This document shows, piece after piece, positions 1-6,270 of a stretch of DNA of 8,052 nucleotides (position 1 is the stretch's first letter; each line of letters begins with the position of its first letter). The notes below the pieces were generated by a model that was given only the letters and a program-made list of their open reading frames with translations, searched no databases and had not been told where the DNA came from. The DNA comes from Thermoanaerobacterium sp. (GTDB lineage: Bacteria > Bacillota > Thermoanaerobacteria > Thermoanaerobacterales > Thermoanaerobacteraceae). Both the position numbers and the translations under genes were made by a program. The stretch lies in contig JASBVU010000071.1 of assembly GCA_029960905.1 (NCBI GenBank), positions 1-8,052 of the forward strand. The letters run 5' to 3'.

Positions 1-227
1 TTATGACCAAGTTCCTTCATTAATCTTATATCGTCTTTGTATCTATGATAAAAATCAGATGTTACTTCCGGACCTACTTTATCGAAAAAACGATTTGGCT
101 CCTTTTTATACCAATAATCCCATATATTTGTTCCTTTTCCATCTTCATTTGCAGCACCCTCTATTTGGGTTGCTGAAGTTGCTGAGCCCCACCAAAATCC
201 TTCTGGAAATTTATACTCTTTTCCCAT
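1..227 (-). CDS. Family 1 glycoside hydrolase, 6-phospho-beta-glucosidase type (N-terminal part, continues past left edge)
   Basis: Cytoplasmic enzyme expected to hydrolyse the 6-phosphorylated beta-disaccharide delivered by the neighbouring PTS. Only the first 75 residues are in the window. The protein opens with FPEGFWWGSATSATQIEGA, a near match to the GH1 N-terminal signature that helps bind the glycone (F-x-W-G-S-A ... Q-x-E-G). It is followed by NIWDYWYKKEPNRFF and VGPEVTSDFYHRYKDDI, typical of the 6-phospho-beta-glycosidase clade of GH1. The catalytic glutamates lie outside the window. The ATG at 225-227 is preceded by AAAGGAGAG with good spacing, so the start is secure. It is the last visible gene of the PTS operon, 74 bp after the GH4 remnant. 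Substrate (6-P-glucoside or 6-P-galactoside) cannot be decided from this part. Family assignment is firm; intactness downstream is unknown. Confidence 0.9.
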   Translation of the reverse strand, partial: MGKEYKFPEGFWWGSATSATQIEGAANEDGKGTNIWDYWYKKEPNRFFDKVGPEVTSDFYHRYKDDIRLMKELGH

Positions 228-300
228 GTTCTTCTCTCCTTTTATATGAGGTATTTTTTATATTCATAGATTTTAAATAAACACAATAATCTAAATATAA

Positions 301-776
301 TCACTTATACTGCGGAAAATATTCTCTATTTTACTCAAGAATATCATCAAGTATTTTCTTAGCTATTGTTGCAGAAGGTACTAATGGATAACGCGTGAGT
401 GCATAATGCCGCATTATAATTACCTCACACCTTTTGTTGTCAATTCTCATGCTTTACAACCTGTATCAGGTTTTGTCGAAAGATGACCTATGCTTATTGA
501 ATGAGCTCCATTTTTATCTCCCATCGCATTCGTCTCTATTACCACATCATCTGGAAGGTCTAAAACAGTTCCATTATTTCTTACATTAAATGTATAAATA
601 TCTTTTTTGTTGTTGCGTATCAAGTTTATCAAAGAACACGCAGCATCAGAATAATTAGCTCATCCTCTTTTCTCTAATTGAGCAAGTTTTACATCTAAAT
701 TAGGGTCATTGTATAACTCAAATAGTTCTTGTTCCACTTTCTTTACAACTTCGCCTCTTATGCCTATTGTCGCAGC
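301..776 (-). pseudogene. Degraded C-terminal fragment of a family 4 6-phospho-beta-glucosidase (LicH/ChbF/CelF type)
   Basis: Translating the minus strand gives broken pieces of a GH4 C-terminus. First comes RGEVVKKVEQELFELYNDP, then LAQLEKRG, an in-frame TGA (660-662) and ANYSDAACSLINLIRNN. Next is FNVRNNGTVLDLPDDVVIE, then SIGHLSTK, after which the frame is lost near 450-470. The family ending resumes as PLVPSATIAKKILDDILE, a TAA (331-333), then NREYFPQYK and TGA (301-303). Intact relatives have RGGAYYSDAA, so the TGA replaces a Gly codon; the TAA probably replaces CAA. About 150 of roughly 440 residues remain. The NAD-binding N-terminal half and the catalytic centre are missing, and the fragment begins almost directly after the IIA stop at 788. 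GH4 enzymes need NAD and a metal, so this piece cannot be active. The longest open piece (447-632) could be miscalled as a 61-residue hypothetical protein. Confidence 0.9.
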
Positions 777-787
777 TTAATCCTTTT

Positions 788-1120
788 TTAGGCATTTGAA
801 ATTGCCCCCTTGGTTTCATAAATAGTTTTATATAGCTCGATCATCTCTGTTATTAACTCTTTTGCAAGAATTGCATTCATAAGATGATCCTCTGCATGCA
901 TTAAAAGTAATGTAACATCCTGTTTTTCGCCAGAAGCTTCTTTTTGTATCATATTTGTTTGAATATGATGTGATTCTAAAAGCTCCTCACTTGCTTTGCT
1001 TATATAATTTTCCGCCTCAATAAAATTTCCTTCTTTTGCATATTTTAAGGCTTCAAAGCAGTTGCTACGTGCATTTCCTGCATGTGATATAATAGTAAAT
1101 ACAATTTGTTCAAGATCCAT
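788..1120 (-). CDS. celC: PTS lactose/cellobiose-family component IIA
   Basis: Soluble phosphocarrier of 110 residues, normal for the LacF/ChbA/CelC family. It takes phosphate from HPr and passes it to IIB. The signature VTLLLMHAEDHLM at 69-81 carries the expected phosphorylated His75 and the metal-binding Asp78 (by analogy with His78/Asp81 of the lactococcal lactose IIA). The rest is helical, as expected for the three-helix trimeric fold, with conserved ISHAGNARS near residue 11. The ATG at 1118-1120 follows AGGAGG (1128-1133) with 7 nt spacing. It lies 22 bp after IIB in the same operon, and its stop abuts the GH4 remnant. It appears intact. The sugar is not set by this subunit; the symbol follows the cellobiose nomenclature (chbA or licA in other naming). 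Confidence 0.95.
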   Translation of the reverse strand: MDLEQIVFTIISHAGNARSNCFEALKYAKEGNFIEAENYISKASEELLESHHIQTNMIQKEASGEKQDVTLLLMHAEDHLMNAILAKELITEMIELYKTIYETKGAISNA

Positions 1121-1142
1121 TTTTATGCCTCCTAAAGCTTTT

Positions 1143-1454
1143 TTACCTGCTGTTTAAAGCTTCAATCGCTAAATCAAGTGTTTTAGCCCCATTGACCATA
1201 CCGTATATCGTTGGTGGAATAATCCTGTAAACTTTATTTTTCGCTTTTGCCAATTCAGCGACAAATTTCTCTTTATATCTTATCTGAGGTCCCAATAATA
1301 TAACATCATATTTGTCGATAATTTTTTCTAAATTATCAACAGTATCTGCAAATATTTCCAAATCATTTATATTTCTCTTCTGTCCCTCTTTTTTCATTTT
1401 TTCTACAAGTAAACTGGTAGACATACCTGCAGCACAGATTAATAATATCTTCAT
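1143..1454 (-). CDS. celA: PTS lactose/cellobiose-family component IIB
   Basis: Soluble 103-residue IIB protein that carries phosphate on a cysteine and transfers it to the sugar bound by IIC. The N-terminal strand and phosphate loop MKILLICAAGMSTSLL contain the active Cys7 in the C-x-x-G-M-S-T-S pattern of the chitobiose/lichenan/cellobiose IIB group. VILLGPQIRY, typical of the family, lies near the middle. I chose the ATG at 1452-1454 because AGGAG (1463-1467) sits 8 nt upstream. An in-frame GTG at 1461-1463 would overlap that ribosome site and add only three residues, so it is unlikely. The gene is intact and followed after 22 bp by IIA. Upstream it is separated from IIC by 487 bp holding a dead deacetylase gene, so it depends on read-through over that region or on an unrecognised local promoter. 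Confidence 0.95.
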   Translation of the reverse strand: MKILLICAAGMSTSLLVEKMKKEGQKRNINDLEIFADTVDNLEKIIDKYDVILLGPQIRYKEKFVAELAKAKNKVYRIIPPTIYGMVNGAKTLDLAIEALNSR

Positions 1455-1546
1455 TTTTATCACTCCTATTAATTTTGATTAAAATTGAAAATCGAATAAT
1501 TTACCAATATAATGTTGTTTTGTAAATAATATTTAACACATCTTTA

Positions 1547-1887
1547 TTAATTATCAATTTTTTCAATTTCTCTGTTTTTATTGTATGAAGGTATATTAAA
1601 TAATTCATTATCAAAATATCCCGGATGTGTCATTATTTCATCAGCTCCATCCTGTAAATTACGAATTATATACAATAAATTTTCCTTCTTAGCATCTACA
1701 CCATAAAACGCTTAAATAAAATTATCCGGCGTTTTAATCCCGAACTTACTATATTCTTTCTCTGTCTATGGCATATTGCTCATTATCGATGTACTCCTCA
1801 ATATACCGTTTTTACAGCATCTACAACGGCCCTATTAATTCCTTCAGTTAAACCAAAATCATATGCATTTTCAATTAAATATTTCGT
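1547..1887 (-). pseudogene. chbG: Remnant of a ChbG/YdjC-family carbohydrate deacetylase, internally deleted
   Basis: The gap between IIC and IIB holds both ends of a YdjC/ChbG-type deacetylase. The N-terminal piece (1798-1887) reads KYLIENAYDFGLTEGINRAV, corresponding to the family start with its NADDFG metal motif, but the first Asp is Tyr (TAT). The start codon is ACG where ATG is expected, behind a good ribosome site AAAGGTGAT (1892-1900). This piece ends at a TGA. The C-terminal piece (to 1547) reads KFGIKTPDNFI, TAA, AFYGVDAKKENLLYIIRNL, then DEIMTHPGYFDNELF and SYNKNREIE, the family's HPGY region. Only about 110 of roughly 250 residues remain. The central part with the conserved HIDSHHHVH-type metal site is gone and the open part ends early. 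It is certainly non-functional. In E. coli, ChbG removes an acetyl group from chitooligosaccharides, so its presence hints at the locus's earlier substrate. Confidence 0.88.
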
Positions 1888-1908
1888 TATTATCACCTTT
1901 TATATGTT

Positions 1909-1933
1909 CCTGAGAGGCGTAATGCCCCTCAGG
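1909..1933 (-). other. Hairpin just downstream of the IIC stop codon
   Basis: On the minus strand CCTGAGGGGC pairs with GCCTCTCAGG (10 bp, one G-U) around an ATTAC loop, starting 8 nt after the IIC stop. No T run follows, so it is not a standard intrinsic terminator. A 3'-end stabilising or processing hairpin that raises IIC mRNA relative to the distal genes is more likely. An alternative 6-bp stem, AATGCC with GGCATT (1921-1937), would be mutually exclusive with it. Confidence 0.6.
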
Positions 1934-1941
1934 CATTTTAA

Positions 1942-3231
1942 TCATATCTTTGACTCAGCTAATCTTTCTTGTTCTTCTTCTAACTGTTTTTCTTCTTCTA
2001 CCTTCATACCATCCCATAATTTCAAAAATGGATAGTAAATCAACCCTGCAACTGCAAAATTGACTAATTGTAATATAATTGCTTTCCAATCGCCAGTAGT
2101 AAAGAACCCACTAAAAAATGCGGGCGTTGTCCACGGTATTACAGCATACGGCCTTGCAACAAGATTTAATGCCATTGCAAAGTATGTAATAAGAGCTGTT
2201 GAAATAGGAGCCAAAATAAACGGGATAATCATAATTGGGTTCATTACAATTGGCATACCAAAAATAATAGGTTCATTGATATTAAATATTCCTGGCCATA
2301 TTGCAGTTTTTCCTATTGCTTTAAGTTGTGCTGATTTAGTAGCAAAAATCAAAAGTAATGCCAAAGCAAGTGTAGTACCAGTTCCACCAATCTGTATAAA
2401 TATCTGAAAAAATTGTAGAGTAACTATGTTAGGTAAGACAGCTTCACCGGCTGCTTTAGCGGCCGCGTTTTGCTGCGCAAATGTAAGCCAAACAGCTCCC
2501 ATAATTGCCTCTACTATTGCCTGACCATGAATTCCAACACTCCATAATAATTGAGCAACTAAAATAGCTAATATTACCGCTGGAAGGCTTGAACCTAATT
2601 TTAATAATGGTATAGCTATAACTTTATAAATAGCATCGGGTATAGAAAGGCCTACTGATCTCTGTAATATCATGTTTACTATCCATATCACTAATAATAT
2701 TGCAAAACCAGGAATTAATGCTGCAAAGGCTCTTGATACTTTAGGTGGTACTCCTTCGGGAAGTTTAATAATTATGTTTTTCTCTACAAATTTTCTCTGA
2801 ATTTCTACTGCTATTATTGCTATAATCATTGCAACAAATAATCCTTTACTTCCCATCCACGCTGATGCTATATTGCCATCCTTTGTCGGCGGTATCGCAA
2901 GCATAAATGCAGAAAGGCTTAAAATACCTGATGCCAACGCATCCAACTTATACGATGAAGAAAGTGCATATGCTATTGAAAATGACGCAACCATTGCCAT
3001 TATTCCAAACGTTGCATTAACAATCCTCAACAAATCGTTTACGTATGGCTTAACAAGTTCTGCAAGGTAAGGTATAGGTGGAAAAGCAACAATTAGAAAG
3101 AACGACCCTATTAACAATAACGGCATTGTTGCAATTATACCGTCACGAAGAGCCTTTAGATGTCGTTGTTCTGCAATCTTGCCTGCCACAGGCATAAAAT
3201 ACCTGTCAAGAAAATTAATAAATGCTTCCAT
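1942..3231 (-). CDS. celB: PTS lactose/cellobiose-family permease component IIC
   Basis: Inner-membrane sugar channel of 429 residues that binds the disaccharide and presents it to phospho-IIB. The start MEAFINFLDRYFMPVAGKIA and EQRHLKALRDGIIATMPLLL are standard for the CelB/ChbC/LicC family. Many hydrophobic segments follow, then WSVGIHGQAIVEA (His235), GGTGTTLALALLL and FNINEPIIFGMPIV (Glu320). That His and Glu correspond to sugar-contacting residues in the Bacillus cereus ChbC structure. The C-terminus is a charged, Glu-rich tail. The ATG at 3229-3231 has AGAAGGAG (3240-3247) 8 nt upstream. A further in-frame ATG at 3282 lies inside the sigma-54 promoter, upstream of the expected transcript start, so it is rejected. 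It is the first gene of the LevR-controlled transcript. It appears intact; cellobiose, chitobiose or a related beta-glucoside are all possible substrates. Confidence 0.95.
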   Translation of the reverse strand: MEAFINFLDRYFMPVAGKIAEQRHLKALRDGIIATMPLLLIGSFFLIVAFPPIPYLAELVKPYVNDLLRIVNATFGIMAMVASFSIAYALSSSYKLDALASGILSLSAFMLAIPPTKDGNIASAWMGSKGLFVAMIIAIIAVEIQRKFVEKNIIIKLPEGVPPKVSRAFAALIPGFAILLVIWIVNMILQRSVGLSIPDAIYKVIAIPLLKLGSSLPAVILAILVAQLLWSVGIHGQAIVEAIMGAVWLTFAQQNAAAKAAGEAVLPNIVTLQFFQIFIQIGGTGTTLALALLLIFATKSAQLKAIGKTAIWPGIFNINEPIIFGMPIVMNPIMIIPFILAPISTALITYFAMALNLVARPYAVIPWTTPAFFSGFFTTGDWKAIILQLVNFAVAGLIYYPFLKLWDGMKVEEEKQLEEEQERLAESKI

Positions 3232-3270
3232 TAGACCAACTCCTTCTTTTTGATTTCGGTCTATTACTCT

Positions 3271-3286
3271 TGCAAATATCATGCCA
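3271..3286 (-). promoter_or_regulatory. Sigma-54 (-24/-12) promoter of the PTS operon
   Basis: The minus strand reads TGGCATGATATTTGCA, matching the consensus TGGCAC-N5-TTGCA with GG and GC at the correct separation and only one core difference (T for C). The predicted transcript start is near 3260, giving a leader of about 30 nt before the IIC ATG at 3231. A LevR-type activator with a GAYTGA loop is encoded immediately upstream, as expected for such a promoter. Confidence 0.88.
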
Positions 3287-3345
3287 AAATTATTAAATAA
3301 CAGAAAAACCTATAAATAAAGCAATCATATAATCAATAATAAAAA

Positions 3346-3395
3346 GTATCAATGTGTATCAATTATAAACGTGTTTCAATACACATATGTGTATT
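3346..3395 (-). promoter_or_regulatory. Probable upstream activator sites: palindrome and repeats of TGTGTAT
   Basis: AATACACATATGTGTATT (3378-3395) is a perfect 18-bp palindrome overlapping the levR stop codon. Next to it, GTATCAAT occurs twice, 10 bp apart (3346-3353 and 3356-3363), with a further ATGTGTAT at 3352-3359. The cluster lies about 70-125 bp upstream of the -12 element, the normal distance for an enhancer bound by a sigma-54 activator. Binding by the adjacent LevR-like protein is inferred. The palindrome could alternatively form an RNA hairpin at the end of the levR message. Confidence 0.6.
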
Positions 3396-6096
3396 AAAGT
3401 GAATATACTAACTTCATTATATTTGCAGCCTCATCATCGGAAATATTTACATTGAAATTTTCCTCTATAGGCTTCAAAGCCTTTCTTATTATATTAAATC
3501 TTTCTAAATTATTTTTAATTATATTTTTACTGTCTTTTATGTGTATTAATTCTTCGCCTTTTGATACACGTTCGACAGCACATGCTAAATGCAATATTAA
3601 TCCTATTAAAATGTCATCATCCAGATTGATTCTCTCATTTAATAACGATACATAAAGGTCCTTAAAAGCCTGTATATATCTTTGTGCGTCTATATCGACA
3701 TTTTCGTTTATTACATCTTTCATATTATTAATTAAATCAAAGTTATTTAATGATCTGATTTTGTTGCTTAAAGCAGAAAATTTATTACTGTCAAAAATGT
3801 CTTTTGTTGAGATATATAGTATTGATTCATCTTCCGGGTCTATTGCACTTACAACAGCCAATATATTTTTTTCTGCCTTTATGTTTTGAATTTTCCTTTT
3901 AAATTCTCTTTTGTTTTCAATTTCAATAGGAATTATATCAATATCCTTTTCTTTCAAATCCAGATTTTTTTCAAGAATTGATTTAAGTTTGACAGCCGTA
4001 CCCTCGCCTGTTATGCAAGCAGTTATAATTACGTTTTTCTTAAGCCCCTCTTCAAACTTAAAACTATCTTTATAAATCCTACCTATATATGAGCTTAAAG
4101 TAGCAGCAGCATTGTATACCTCATCCAGCGGCGCATTAAGCAGCGCCTTCCTCGTTGCCTCAAGCACCATTGGAGTAGATACCATTTCAACAGTTTTAAT
4201 GGGTATTCCCGTTCTTTCGTATATCATGTCTCCGAATAACACCAGCGACCCCATGTCAACAAGAAGTAAAACTCCCCTACCTCTATCAATTCTCTTTATT
4301 ATTTCAGTTAAATTGTTTAAAGCAATTTCTGGCTTTTGATCAAGAGGCATATTGTACCCGACCGCATGGTTTTCGCCCAGCAACCTATTGGAAACTTCTA
4401 CAATCGATGTAGCTGCAGCTTCTCCGTGCATCGCAACGACAATTCCTACTCTTTCGCCTTTATCGCTTGTTTCTTTATCGAGGCACAAAAACATTGTTAT
4501 GAAGCCTACTTCATCTTCTGGAACATCTATATCAAATTCTTTCTCTATCAATTTTTTAAGCTCTTTAGAAACCTCAAACTCGTCTTTGTATATCCTCTTT
4601 ATATCATCTAATTGATGGTTTTCAATTTTTTTGCCACTTGATATCCTTTCGATTGAGCTGGCAACATGCATAGAAAGTCCATACAGTGTCTTTTCACTAA
4701 ACTCTCTTTTTAACATTTTTCCTGCATGATTCAGAAAATTATCCACAATATCAACAATTCTCTTGTCGACAACTTTATAAAGCTCTTCTAAATTATATCT
4801 TTTGGCTTCATCAATATATCTTTTCAGATACGTTTCTATATCAAGATTCATTATGAGTTTTATGTCATCTTCATTTATACCTTTTTTCTCCAGAGATTTA
4901 CGCTTTTCTTCCAGTGCTTCGTAAAAGTTAAATGATTTACTATCTTCAGATGCGATAATGTCCATTTTGTCTATTGAAAACATTATTTTGTCGTCTTTTA
5001 CAAATTTGTCAATTTTATCTTTCTCCTCTTTGTATTTGAAAAGCCCTCTCTTTATATATTGTGGAAGATCTTCTGTGTGTATTACAACTTCTTTGTCTCT
5101 ATTCATCATGAATCCAAGGTATGCCTTTGCCGCGCAAAGTTTTATGTCGCTTTTTAGCTGTCCTATGTTGTTTGGGCAGTCATAAAGCAGAAACGCCTTC
5201 AATGCGTTTGATGTGATAGATATGTCGTTTTTGATTATAGTTGCCTCATCAATCATAAAATTCTTTATTATTTCAAATCTCTCTTCATAAGTCCTTTCTT
5301 TTAACGATGGCAAATTTATCACCATCGGAATTCGTCGTGTAAAAGTCTTAAGGAGTATTGATTCCACATTTTCTGTAGTCGCACATATTATAAGGACATC
5401 TACTTTATGCTGTGCGTCTGTTTCGCCTAAGCGTCTAAACATGCCTTTGTCTATAAGATAAAAAAGCATCTCTTGTCCCTCTGGTGGCAGTCTGTGGACT
5501 TCGTCAAGAAATAGTATTCCTTTGTCCGCTTTCTCTACTATCCCTATCTTATCTTTATCTGCACCAGTGTACGCCCCTTTTTTCACTCCAAATAGCTGGG
5601 CCATGAGAAGCTGCGGATTGTTGGCATAATCAGCACAGTTAAAAGCTACAAACGGAGCGTTCGTCTTAATCCTGCCTATCTCTTTGGCGTATTCGTACAT
5701 TGTCTCCGCAAACATTGACTTACAAGTTCCCGTCTCACCTAATATTAATGTATGAAGTCCGTGTGGTGGATACATGATAGCCGCTTTTGCTTGTTGAACC
5801 GCATTTTTAAGGCTTAGATTTGAACCAATTATCTTTCTAAAAGCGTCTTCTTCAACCGTATTAAAATTTTTACTTAATTCATCTTGCTTTATACTGAATA
5901 AGACTGGCTTTCCTTCGATTTTAACTATTTTACCGTCTTTATACATTTTATTTAGATCACTTGATACATTTGCTCTATGAATATTAAGCTCATTAGCCAA
6001 ATCAATTGCAGAGCATCCTGTTATCATACCATCGTTTTTTAGCTGTCTTAGGCATATTTCTTTAAGTTTCTCGTAAACTTTATCAATCCTCTTCAT
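3394..6096 (-). CDS. levR: LevR-family sigma-54-dependent PTS-regulated activator (HTH, AAA+, PRD1, EIIA, EIIB-like, PRD2)
   Basis: DNA-binding activator of 900 residues that should open the sigma-54 promoter of the adjacent PTS operon. Domains in order: a winged-helix HTH (about 1-70, ANELNIHRANVSSDLNKMY); an AAA+ domain (about 85-345) with sigma-54 contact loop GAYTGA at 174-179 and Walker B LFLDEV with Asp198-Glu199; PRD1 (about 430-545) with His477; an EIIA-mannose-type domain (about 548-680) with His557 in VAMHGEA; an EIIB-like stretch (about 687-770) with Cys694 in TACITGEGT; and PRD2 (about 790-900) with His836. In Bacillus subtilis LevR, the EIIA-domain His is phosphorylated by HPr (activating) and the PRD2 His by EIIB (inhibiting); His557 and His836 look equivalent. 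Oddity: Walker A reads GETGTCKS (120-127), with Cys125 (TGT, 5722-5724) replacing the nearly invariant Gly. The start has TAGGAGG 9 nt upstream. Family is certain; activity is questionable. Confidence 0.95.
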   Translation of the reverse strand: MKRIDKVYEKLKEICLRQLKNDGMITGCSAIDLANELNIHRANVSSDLNKMYKDGKIVKIEGKPVLFSIKQDELSKNFNTVEEDAFRKIIGSNLSLKNAVQQAKAAIMYPPHGLHTLILGETGTCKSMFAETMYEYAKEIGRIKTNAPFVAFNCADYANNPQLLMAQLFGVKKGAYTGADKDKIGIVEKADKGILFLDEVHRLPPEGQEMLFYLIDKGMFRRLGETDAQHKVDVLIICATTENVESILLKTFTRRIPMVINLPSLKERTYEERFEIIKNFMIDEATIIKNDISITSNALKAFLLYDCPNNIGQLKSDIKLCAAKAYLGFMMNRDKEVVIHTEDLPQYIKRGLFKYKEEKDKIDKFVKDDKIMFSIDKMDIIASEDSKSFNFYEALEEKRKSLEKKGINEDDIKLIMNLDIETYLKRYIDEAKRYNLEELYKVVDKRIVDIVDNFLNHAGKMLKREFSEKTLYGLSMHVASSIERISSGKKIENHQLDDIKRIYKDEFEVSKELKKLIEKEFDIDVPEDEVGFITMFLCLDKETSDKGERVGIVVAMHGEAAATSIVEVSNRLLGENHAVGYNMPLDQKPEIALNNLTEIIKRIDRGRGVLLLVDMGSLVLFGDMIYERTGIPIKTVEMVSTPMVLEATRKALLNAPLDEVYNAAATLSSYIGRIYKDSFKFEEGLKKNVIITACITGEGTAVKLKSILEKNLDLKEKDIDIIPIEIENKREFKRKIQNIKAEKNILAVVSAIDPEDESILYISTKDIFDSNKFSALSNKIRSLNNFDLINNMKDVINENVDIDAQRYIQAFKDLYVSLLNERINLDDDILIGLILHLACAVERVSKGEELIHIKDSKNIIKNNLERFNIIRKALKPIEENFNVNISDDEAANIMKLVYSL

Positions 6097-6119
6097 AAAA
6101 AAATACCTCCTACAAGGCT

Positions 6120-6148
6120 ATTATACCATACTGCAATACACATCAAAA
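6120..6148 (-). promoter_or_regulatory. Probable sigma-A promoter of the levR-like gene
   Basis: On the minus strand a perfect -10 TATAAT (6120-6125) has an extended TG (TGG just before it). It sits 17 bp from a poor -35 TTTTGA (6143-6148). Transcription would start about 12-18 nt upstream of the AGGAGG ribosome site. The spacer contains ATGTGTAT, the word also found in the palindrome upstream of the sigma-54 promoter. Confidence 0.65.
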
Positions 6149-6162
6149 CACTTTTGTTTTGA
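6143..6162. promoter_or_regulatory. Inverted repeat overlapping both divergent -35 regions (possible operator)
   Basis: TCAAAACA and TGTTTTGA form an 8-bp perfect inverted repeat around CTTT. The left arm covers the likely -35 of the levR promoter; the right arm overlaps the likely -35 (TTGACG) of the permease promoter. A bound protein could therefore control both directions. No known operator consensus was recognised. Confidence 0.45.
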
Positions 6163-6186
6163 CGTTTCAAATTAAATTTATAAGAT
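6159..6186 (+). promoter_or_regulatory. Possible promoter of the amino acid permease gene
   Basis: TTGACG (6159-6164, five of six consensus bases) is followed after 16 bp by TAAGAT (6181-6186, four of six). It would give a leader of roughly 75-80 nt before the GTG start at 6271. The match is modest and other AT-rich -10-like strings lie nearby. Confidence 0.4.
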
Positions 6187-6270
6187 TCTTTTTTCTGCAG
6201 AATATATACATAGGTATATTTCTATGATAAAATTATTTTGCTAATTAAAAAATTTTAAGGAGGCAAAACT

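Noticed and set aside
391..412. String TAACGCGTGAG resembling a conserved 16S rRNA segment
   Set aside because: Only about 11 bases match, flanking bases do not, and the stretch is explained as decayed GH4 coding sequence.
1461..1463. GTG as start of IIB
   Set aside because: It overlaps the AGGAG ribosome site; the ATG at 1452-1454 has correct spacing and fits the family.
1471..1486. AATTTT-N4-AAAATT inverted repeat before IIB
   Set aside because: Pure A/T arms of 6 bp are expected by chance in this base composition, and no promoter elements line up with it.
1748..1797. A ribosome site (GAGGAG) and ATG inside the ChbG remnant
   Set aside because: The ATG opens only five codons before TAG; no gene follows, and the frame merely joins the deacetylase remnant.
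3232..3282. Longer IIC start at the ATG of 3282, adding 17 residues
   Set aside because: It lies inside the sigma-54 promoter, upstream of the expected transcript start; the ATG at 3231 has a proper ribosome site and matches the family's N-terminus.
4336..4615. Plus-strand open frames within levR and IIC
   Set aside because: They are antisense shadows of strongly supported minus-strand genes, with no ribosome sites or protein-family character.
6165..6180. A CcpA cre box around GAAACGTC near the divergent promoters
   Set aside because: The central CG can be aligned, but several conserved flanking positions do not match in either strand.
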